From Atherix ibis (taxonomy: Eukaryota > Arthropoda > Insecta > Diptera > Athericidae): DNA of 64,000 nt. The position numbers were made by a program, and so were the translations under genes. A model generated the notes under the pieces. The model was not told the DNA's origin. It did not search any database and was given only the letters and a program-made list of their open reading frames with translations. The stretch covers positions 930,001 through 994,000 of the forward strand of contig CATQJD010000146.1 in NCBI GenBank assembly GCA_958298945.1, read 5' to 3'. The first letter of the stretch is position 1, and every line of letters starts with the position of its first letter. Shown in pieces: positions 53,396-62,606 of this stretch.

Positions 53396-54786
53396 AAGTA
53401 GAATATGAAGTAGTATATTTAAGAGGAATATGCAGTAGTATATTTTAGAGGAATCTTAAGTATTACATTTATGATGAATATTAAGTATTATATTTAAGAG
53501 TAATATGAAATATTATATTTAAGAGGAATATGAAGTAGTATATTTAAGAGGAATATGCAGTAGTATATTTAAGAGGAATATGACGTAGTATATTTAAGAG
53601 GAATATGAAGTAGTATATTTAAGAGAAATATGAAGTAGAATATTTAAGAGGAATATGCAGTAGTATATTTAAGAGGAATATGAAGTAGTATATTTAAGAG
53701 GAATATGAACTAGTATATTTAAGAGGAAAATGCAGTAGTATATTTAAGAGGAATATGAAGTAGTATATTTAAGAGAAATATGAAGTAGTATATTTAAGAG
53801 GTATATGAAGTATTATATTTAAGAGGCATATGAAGTAGTATATTTAAGAGGAATATGCAGTAGTATATTTAAGAGGAATATGAAGTAGTATATGTAAGAG
53901 GAATATGCAGTAGTTCATTTCAGAGGAATATTAAATATTATATTTAAGAGGAATGTTAAGTATTATATTTAAGAGGAATATGCAGTATTTACATAAATGT
54001 AAAAGAAATATGAAGTAGTATATTTAAGAGGAATATAAAGTAGTATATTTAAGAGGAATATGAAGTAGTATACTTAAGAGGAATATGAAGTAGTATATTT
54101 AAGAGAAATATGATGTAGTATATTTAAGAGGAATATGCAGTAGTATATTTAAGAAGAATATGAAGTAGTATATTTAAGAGAAATATGAAGTAGTATATTT
54201 AAGAGGAATATGCAGTAGTATATTTAAGAGGAATATGCAGTAGTACATTTAAGAGGAATATGAAGTTTTATATTTAAGAGGAATATGCAGTAGTATATTT
54301 AAGAGGAATATGAAGTAGTATATTTAAGATTAATATGAAGTAGTATATTTAAGAGGAATATGAAGTAGTATATTTAAGAGGAATATGAAGTAGTATATTT
54401 AAGAGAAATAATAAGTAGTATATTAAAGAGGAATATGCAGTAGTATATTTAAGAGGAATATGAAGTATTATATTTAAGAGGAATATGGAGTTGTATATTT
54501 AAGAGGAATATGAAGTTTTATATTTAAGAGAATATGAAGTAGTATATTTAAGAGGAATATGCAGTATTATATTTTAGAGGAATATTTAGTATTATATTTA
54601 AGAGGAATATTAAGTATTATAATTTAGAGGAATATGAAGTAATATATTTAAGAGAAATATGAAATAGTATATTTAAGAGGAATATGAAGTAGTATATTTA
54701 AGAGGAATATGAAGTAGTATATTTAAGAGGAATATGAAGTAGTATATTTAAGAGAAATATGAAGTAGTATATTTAAGAGGAATATG
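53396..54786 (+). repeat. 1390-bp HOR unit, copy 5 of 5
   Basis: The length and order are the same. It has the broken palindrome at 53988 and a private GAAATAG near 54662 in place of GAAGTAG. It is the last copy: sequence beyond 56.8 kb uses different units. Confidence 0.87.
53988..54003 (+). repeat. Palindrome with broken centre, second copy
   Basis: TTTACATAAATGTAAA is identical to 48746, 5242 bp upstream. It is the rightmost site of the family; none was seen in the last 10 kb. Confidence 0.88.
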
Positions 54787-54810
54787 CAGAAGTATATTTA
54801 AGAGGAATAT

Positions 54811-56820
54811 GAAGTAGTATATATAAGAGGAATATGAAGTTGTATATTTAAGAGGAATATGCAGTAGTATATTTAAGAGGAATATTAAGTAGTATATTTA
54901 AGAGGAATATGAAGAAGTATATTTAAGAGGAATATGAAGTAGTATATTTAAGAGGAATATGCAGTAGTATTGTTCAATATATTTAAGAGGAATATGCAGT
55001 AGTATATTTAAGAGGAATATAAAGTAGTATATTTAGGAGGAATATGCAGTTGTATATTTAAGAGGAATATGAAGTAGTATATTTAAGAGGAATATGAGGT
55101 AGTATATTTAAGAGGAATATGCAGTAGTATATTTAAGAGGAATATGAAGTAGTATATTTAAGAGGTATACGAAGTAGTATATTTAAGAGGAATATGCAGT
55201 AGTATATGTAAGAGGAATATGAAGTAGTATATTTAAGAGGAATATGCAGTTGTATATTTAAGAGGAATATGAAGTAGTATATTTAAAAGGAATATGAAGT
55301 AGTATATTTAAGAGGAATATGAAGTAGTATATTTAAGAGGAATATGAAGTAGTATATTTAAGAGTAATATGAAGTAGTATATTTAAGAGGAATATGAAGT
55401 AGTATATTTAAGAGGTATATGAAGTAGTATATTTAAGAGGAATATGCAGTAGTATATTTAAGAGGAATATAAAGTAGTATATTTAAGAGGCATATGCAGT
55501 AGTATATTGAAGAGGAATATGAAGTAGTATATTTAAGAGGCATATGAAGTAGTATATTTATGAGGAATATGAAGTATTATATTTAAGAGGAAAATGAAGT
55601 AGTATATTTAAGAGAAATATGAAGTAGTATATTTAAGAGGAATATGAAGTAGTATATTTAAGAGGAATATGCAGTTGTATATTTAAGAGGAATATGAAGT
55701 AGTATATTTAAAAGGAATTTGAAGTAGTATATTTAAGAGGAATATGAAGTAGTATATAAGAGGAATATGAAGTAGTATATTTAAGAGGTATATGAAGTAG
55801 TATATTTAAGATGAATATGCAGTAGTATATTTAAGAGGAATATGCATTAGTATATTTAAGAGGAATATGAAGTAGTATATGTAAGAGGAATATGAAGTAG
55901 TATATTTATGAGGAATATGAAGTAGTATATTTGAGAGGTATACGAAGTAGTATATTTAAGAGGAATATGCAGTAGTATATTTAAGAGGAATATGAAGTAG
56001 TATATTTAAGAGGAATATGCAGTTGTATATTTAAGAGGAATATGAAGTAGTATATTTAAAAGGAATATGAAGTAGTATATTTAAGAGGTATATGAAGTAG
56101 TATATTTAAGAGGAATATGCAGTAGTATATTTAAGAGGAATATAAAGTAGTATATTTAAGAGGCATATGCAGTAGTATATTGAAGAGGAATATGAAGTAG
56201 TATATTTAAGAGGCATATGAAGTAGTATATTTAAGAAGAATATGCATTAGTATATTTAAGAGAAATATGAAGTAGTATATGTAAGAGGAATATGAAGTAG
56301 TATATTTATGAGGAATATGAAGTATTATATTTAAGAGTCATATGCAGTAGTATATTGAAGAGGAATATGAAGTAGTATATTTAAGAGGCATATGAAGTAG
56401 TATATTTAAGAAGAATACGCATTAGTATATTTAAGAGGAATATGAAGTAGTATATGTAAGAGGAATATGAATTTGTATATTTAAGAGGAATATGAAGTAT
56501 TATATATAAGAGAATATGAAGTAGTATATTTAAGAGGAATATGCAGTATTATATTTTAGAGGAATATTAAGTATTATATTTAAGAGGAATATTAAGTATT
56601 ATAATTTAGAGGAATATGAAGTAGTATATTTAAGAGGAATATGAAGTAGTATATTTAAGAAGAATATGAAGTAGTATATTTAAGAGAAATATAAAGTAGT
56701 ATATTTAAGAGGAATATGCAGAAGTATATTTTAGAGGAATATGAAGTAGTATATATAAGAGGAATATGAAGTTGTATATTTAAGAGGAATATGCAGTAGT
56801 ATATTTAAGAGGAATATTAA
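54811..56820 (+). repeat. Block VII segment Z, copy of 51373-53384 (lag 3438 bp)
   Basis: The insert TTGTTCAATA (51532/54970) and the surrounding monomers repeat at 3438 bp. After a 2-bp-short monomer near 55754 (GTAGTATATAAGAGG) the lag is 3436 (TATAC 52503/55939). There is a private AAGATGAATATGC near 55808. The copy ends near 56820, where the AAGTAGAATATG monomer that follows at 53396 is absent. Confidence 0.82.
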
Positions 56821-59034
56821 GTAGTATATTTAAGAGGAATATGAAGTAGTATATTTAAGAGGACTGTGAAGTAGTATATTTAAGAGGAATATGCAGTAGT
56901 ATTGCTCAATATATTTAAGAGGAATATGCAGTAGTATATTTAAGAGGAATATGAAGTAGTATATTTAGGAGGAATATGCAGTTGTATATTTAAGAAGAAT
57001 ATGAAGTAGTATATTTAAGAGGAATATGAAGTAGTATATTTAAGAGGAATATGCAGTAGTATATTTAAGAGGAATATAAAGTAGTATATTAAAGAGGAAT
57101 ATGCAGTAGTATATTTAAGAGGAATATGAAGTATTATATTTAAGAAAAATATGGAGTATTATATTTAAGAGAAATATGAAGTAGTATATTTAAAAGGAAT
57201 ATGAAGTAGTATATTTAAGAGGAATATGAAGTAGTATATTTAAGAGGAATATGAAGTAGTATATTTAAGAGAAATATGAAGTAGTATATTTAAGAGGAAT
57301 ATGCAGAAGTATATTTAAGAGGAATATGAAGTAGTATATATAAGAGGAATATGAAGTTGTATATTTAAGAGGAATATGCAGTAGTATATTTAAGAGGAAT
57401 ATTAAGTAGTATATTAAAGAGGAATATGAAGTAGTATATTTAAGAGTAATGTGAAGTAGTATATTTAAGAGGAATATGCAGTAGTATTGCTCAATATATT
57501 TAAGAGGAATATGCAGTAGTATATTTAAGAGGAATATGAAGTAGTATATTTAAGAGGAATATGCAGTTGTATATTTAAGAGGAATATGAAGTATTATATT
57601 TAAGAAGAATATGGAGTATTATATTTAAGAGGAATATGCAGTAGTATATTTATGAGGAATATGAAGTATTATATTTAAGAGGAAAATGAAGTAGTATATT
57701 TAAGAGAAATATGAAATAGTATATTTAAGAGGAATATGAAGTTGTATTCTTAAGAGGAATATGAAGTATTATATTTAAGAGAATATGAAGCAGTATATTT
57801 AAGAGGAATATGCAGTATTATATTTTAGAGGAATATTAAGTATTATATTTAAGAGGAATATTAAGTATTATAATTTAGAGGAATATGAAATAATATATTT
57901 AAGAAAAATATGAAGTAGTATATTTAAGAGGATTATGAAGTAGTATATTTAAGAGGAATATGAAGTAGTATATTTAAGAGGAATATGAAGTAGTATATTT
58001 AAGAGAAATATGAAGTAGTATATTTAAGAGGAATATGCAGAAGTATATTTAAGAGGAATATGAAGTAGTATATATAAGAGGAATATGAAGTTGTATATTT
58101 AAGAGGAATATGAAGTAGTATATTTAAAAGGAATATGAAGTAGTATATTTAAGAGGAATATGAAGTAGTATATTTAAGAGGAATATGAAGTAGTATATTT
58201 AAGAGGAATATGAAGTAGTATATTTAAGAGGAATATAAAGTAGTATATTTAAGAGGTATATGAAGTAGTATTTTTAAGAGGAATATGCAGTAGTATATTT
58301 AAGAGGAATATAAAGTAGTATATTTAAGAGGCATATGCAGTAGTATATTGAAGAGGAATATGAAGTAGTATATTTAAGAGGCATATGAAGTAGTATATTT
58401 AAGAAGAATATGCATTAGTATATTTAAGAGGAATATGAAGTAGTATATGTAAGAGGAATATGAAGTAGTATATTTAAGAGAAATATGAAGTATTATATTT
58501 AAGAGGAATATGAAGTAGTATATTTAAAAGGAATATGAAGTAGTATATTTAAGAGGAATATGAAGTAGTATATTTAAGAGGAATATGAAGTAGTATATTT
58601 AAGAGGAATATGAAGTAGTATATTTAAGAGGAATATGAAGTAGTATATTTAAGAGGTATATGAAGTAGTATATTTAAGAGGAATATGCAGTAGTATATTT
58701 AAGAGGAATATAAAGTAGTATATTTAAGAGGCATATGCAGTAGTATATTGAAGAGGAATATGAAGTAGTATATTTAAGAGGCATATGAAGTAGTATATTT
58801 AAGAAGGATATGCATTATTATATTTAAGAGGAATATGAAGTAGTATATGTAAGAGGAATATGAAGTGGTATATTTATGAGGAATATGAAGTATTATATTT
58901 AAGAGGAAAATGAAGTAGTATATTTAAGAGAAATATGAAGTAGTATATTTAAGAGGAATATGAAGTTGTATATTTAAGAGGAATATGAAGTATTATATTT
59001 AAGAGAATATGAAGTAGTATATTTAAGAGGAAAT
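56821..59034 (+). repeat. Satellite block VIII, left part with 400-bp tandem pair
   Basis: Insert monomers at 56902 and 57487 mark a 585-bp spacing. Downstream, about 58105-58460 and 58505-58860 are copies at a lag of exactly 400 bp (AAAAGG 58127/58527 and GCATATGCAG 58331/58731). They differ at ATATAAAG near 58232 (the other copy has ATATGAAG) and at AAGAAGGATATGC near 58801. A monomer one base short, GAGGAAATGCAG, sits near 59030. Confidence 0.75.
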
Positions 59035-60700
59035 GCAGTATTATATTTTAGAGGAATATTAAGTATTATATTTAAAAGGAATATTAAGTATTATAATTTA
59101 GAGGAATATGAAGTAATATATTTAAGAGAAATATGAAGTAGTATATTTAAGAGGAATATGAAGTAGTATATTTAAGAGGAATATGAAGTAGTATATTTAA
59201 GCGGAATATGAAGTAGTATATTTAAGAGAAATATGAAGTAGTATATTTAAGAGGAATATGCAGAAGTATATTTAAGAGGAATATGAAGTAGTATATATAA
59301 GAGGAATATGAAGTTGTATATTTAAGAGGAATATGCAGTAGTATATTTAAGAGGAATATTAAGAAGTATATTTAAGAGGAATATGAAGTAGTATATTTAA
59401 GAGGAATGTGAAGTAGTATATTTAAGAGGAATATGCAGTAGTATTGCTCAATATATTTAAGAGGAATATGCAGTAGTATATTTAAGAGGAATATGAAGTA
59501 GTATATTTAAGAGGAATATGCAGTTGTATATTTAAGAAGAATATGAAGTAGTATATTTAAGAGGAATATGAAGTAGTATATTTAAGAGGAATATGCAGTA
59601 GTATATTTAAGAGGAATATAAAGTAGTATATTAAAGAGGAATATGCAGTAGTATATTTAAGAGGAATATGAAGTATTATATTTAAGAAGAATATGGAGTA
59701 TTATATTTAAGAGGAATATGCAGTAGTATATTTATGAGGAATATGAAGTATTATATTTAAGAGGAAAATGAAATAGTATATTTAAGAGAAATATGAAGTA
59801 GTATATTTAAGAGGAATATGAAGTTGTATACTTAAGAGGAATATGAAGTATTATATTTAAGAGAATATGAAGCAGTATATTTAAGAGGAATATGCATTAT
59901 TATATTTTAGAGGAATATTAAGTATTATATTTAAGAGGAATATTAAGTATTATAATTTAGAGGAATATGAAGTAATATATTTAAGAGAAATATGAAGCAG
60001 TATATTTAAGAGGATTATGAAGTAGTATATTTAAGAGGAATATGAAGTAGTATATTTAAGAGGAATATGAAGTAGTATATTTAAGAGAACTATGAAGTAG
60101 TATATTTAAGAGCAATATGCAGAAGTATATTTAAGAGGAATATGAAGTAGTATATATAAGAGGAATATGAAGTTGTATATTTAAGAGGAATATGCAGTAG
60201 TATATTTAAGAGAAATATTAAGTAGTATATTTAAGAGGAATATGAAGTAGTATATTTAAGAGGAATGTGAAATAGTATATTTAAGAGGAATATGCAGTAG
60301 TATTGCTCAATATATTTAAGAGGAATATGCAGTAATATATTTAAGAGGAATATGAAGTACTATATTTAAGAGGAATATGCAGTTGTTAATTTAAGAGGAA
60401 TATGAAGTAGTATATTTAAGAGGAATATGAAGTAGTATATTTAAGAGAAATATGCAGTAGTATATTTAAGAGGAATATAAAGTAGTATATTAAAGAGGAA
60501 TAAGCAGTAGTATATTTAAGAGGAATATGAAGTATTATATTTAAGAAGAATATGGAGTATTATATTTAAGAGGAATATGCAGTAGTATATTTATGAGGAA
60601 TATGAAGTATTATATTAAAGAGGAAAATGAAGTAGTATATTTAAGAGAAATATGAAGTAGTATATTTAAGAGGAATATGAAGTTGTATACTTAAGAGGAA
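59035..60700 (+). repeat. 859-bp HOR pair
   Basis: Two adjacent units have a lag of 859 bp. Markers are TTATATTTTA (59041/59900), AAGTAATATATTT (59111/59970), the insert (59444/60303) and AAGTTGTATACTTAAG (59821/60680). The length is 34 monomers plus 9 bp: a 10-bp insert and a 1-bp-short AGAGAATATG monomer. The motif GTATACTTAAG occurs once per unit. Confidence 0.8.
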
Positions 60701-62606
60701 TATGAAGTATTATATTTAAGAGAATATGAAGCAGTATATTTAAGAGGAATATGCAGTATTATATTTTAGAGGAATATTAAGTATTATATTTAAGAGGAAT
60801 ATTAAGTATTATAATTTAGAGGAATATGAAGTAATATATTTAAGAGAAATATGAAGTAGTATATTTAAGAGGATTATGAAGTAGTATATTTAAGAGGAAT
60901 ATGAAGTAGTATATTTAAGAGGAATATGAAGTAGTATATTTAAGAGAAATATGAAGTAGTATATTTAAGAGGAATATGCAGAAGTATATTTAAGAGGAAA
61001 ATGAAGTAGTATATTTAAGAGAAATATGAAGTTGTATATTTAAGAGGAATATGAAGTTGTATACTTAAGAGGAATATGAAGTATTATATTTAAGAGAATA
61101 TGAAGCAGTATATTTAAGAGGAATATGCAGTATTATATTTTAGAGGAATATTAAGTATTATATTTAAGAGGAATATTAAGTATTATAATTTAGAGGAATA
61201 TGAAGTAGTATATTTAAGAGGAATATGAAGTAGTATATCTAAGAGGAATATGAAGTAGTATATTTAAGAGAAATATGAAGTCGTATATTTAAGAGGAATA
61301 TGCAGAAGTATATTTAAGAGGAATATGAAGTAGTATATTTAAGAGGAATATGAAATAGTATATTTAAGAGGAATATACAGTAGTATTGCTCAATATATTT
61401 AAGAGGAATATGCAGTAGTATATTTAAGAGGAATATGAAGTAGTATATTTAAGATGAATATGCAGTTGTATATTTAAGAGGAATATGAAGTAGTATATTT
61501 AAGAGGAATATGAAGTAGTATATTTAAGAGGAATATGCAGTAGTATATTTAAGAGGTATATGAAGTAGTATATTTAAGAGGAATATGCAGTAGTATATTT
61601 AAGAGGAATATAAAGTAGTATATTTAAGAGGCATATGCAGTAGTATATTGAAGAGGAATATGAAGTAGTATATTTAAGAGGCATATGAAGTAGTATATTT
61701 AAGAAGAATATGAAGTAGTATATTTAAGAGGTATATGAAGTAGTATATTTAAGAGGAATATGTAGTAGTATATTTAAGAGGAATATAAAGTAGTATATTT
61801 AAGAGGCATATGCGGTAGTATATTGAAGAGGAATATGAAGTAGTATATTTAAGAGGCATATAAAGTAGTATATTTAAGAAGAATATGCAGTAGTATATTT
61901 AAGAAGAATATGAAGTAGTATATGTAAGAGGAATATGCAGTAGTATATTTAAGAGGAATATTAAGTATTATATTTAAGAGTAATATGAAGTAGTATATTT
62001 AAGGAAAATATGAAGTAGTATTTTTAAGAGGAATATGAAGTAGTATATTTAAGAGGAATATGAAGTAGTATATTAAAGAGGAATATGAAGTAGTTTATTT
62101 AAGAGAAATATGAAGTAGTATATTTAAGAGGAATATCCAGTAGTATATTTAAGAGGAATATGAAGTAGTATATTTAAGAGGAATATGAAGTAGTATATTT
62201 GAGAGGAATATGCGGTAGTATATTTAAGCGGAATATGCAGTAGTATATTTAAGAGGAATATGAATTAGTATATTTAAGAGGAATATGCAGTAGTAAGAGT
62301 ATATTTAAGAGGAATATGAAGTAGTATATTTAAAAGGAATACGAAGTAGTATATTTAAGTGTAATATGCAGTAGTATATATAAGAGGAATATAAAGTAGT
62401 ATATTTGAGAGAAATATGAAGTAATATATTTAAGAGGAATATGAAGTAGTATATTTAAGAGGAATATGAAATAGTATATTTAAGAGAAATATTCAGTTGT
62501 ATATATAAACGGAATATGAAGTAGTATGTTTAAGAGGAATTTGAAGTAGTATATTTAAGAGGAATATGCAGTATTATATTTAAGAGGAATATGGAGTAGT
62601 ATATTT
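60701..62606 (+). repeat. Satellite block VIII, middle, with a 38-kb-type island
   Basis: A partial HOR (AAGTTGTATACTTAAG again at 61054, 374 bp after 60680) is followed by an insert at 61386 and two GGCATATG cassettes at 61630 and 61805. From about 61.98 to 62.59 kb the monomers switch to those of the 38.31-38.93 kb region: AAGGAAAATATG/TATTTTTAAG, TAGTTTATTT, AAGCGGAATATG, the 6-bp expanded GTAAGAGTAT at 62293, and ATTCAGTTGTATATATAA. The usual block VIII pattern resumes after ATTATAATTTAGAGG near 62622. Confidence 0.7.

Larger units (their letters stand above)
51542..54810 (+). repeat. Block VII segment X', copy of 46300-49568
   Basis: This is the second copy at a lag of 5242 bp, nearly identical to the first. 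The few differences seen include TATATTTAAGAG near 53240 versus TATATAAGAG near 48000, and GAAATAG near 54662. From about 51366 to 53384 it is also the source or twin of 54804-56820 (lag 3438). Confidence 0.84.
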
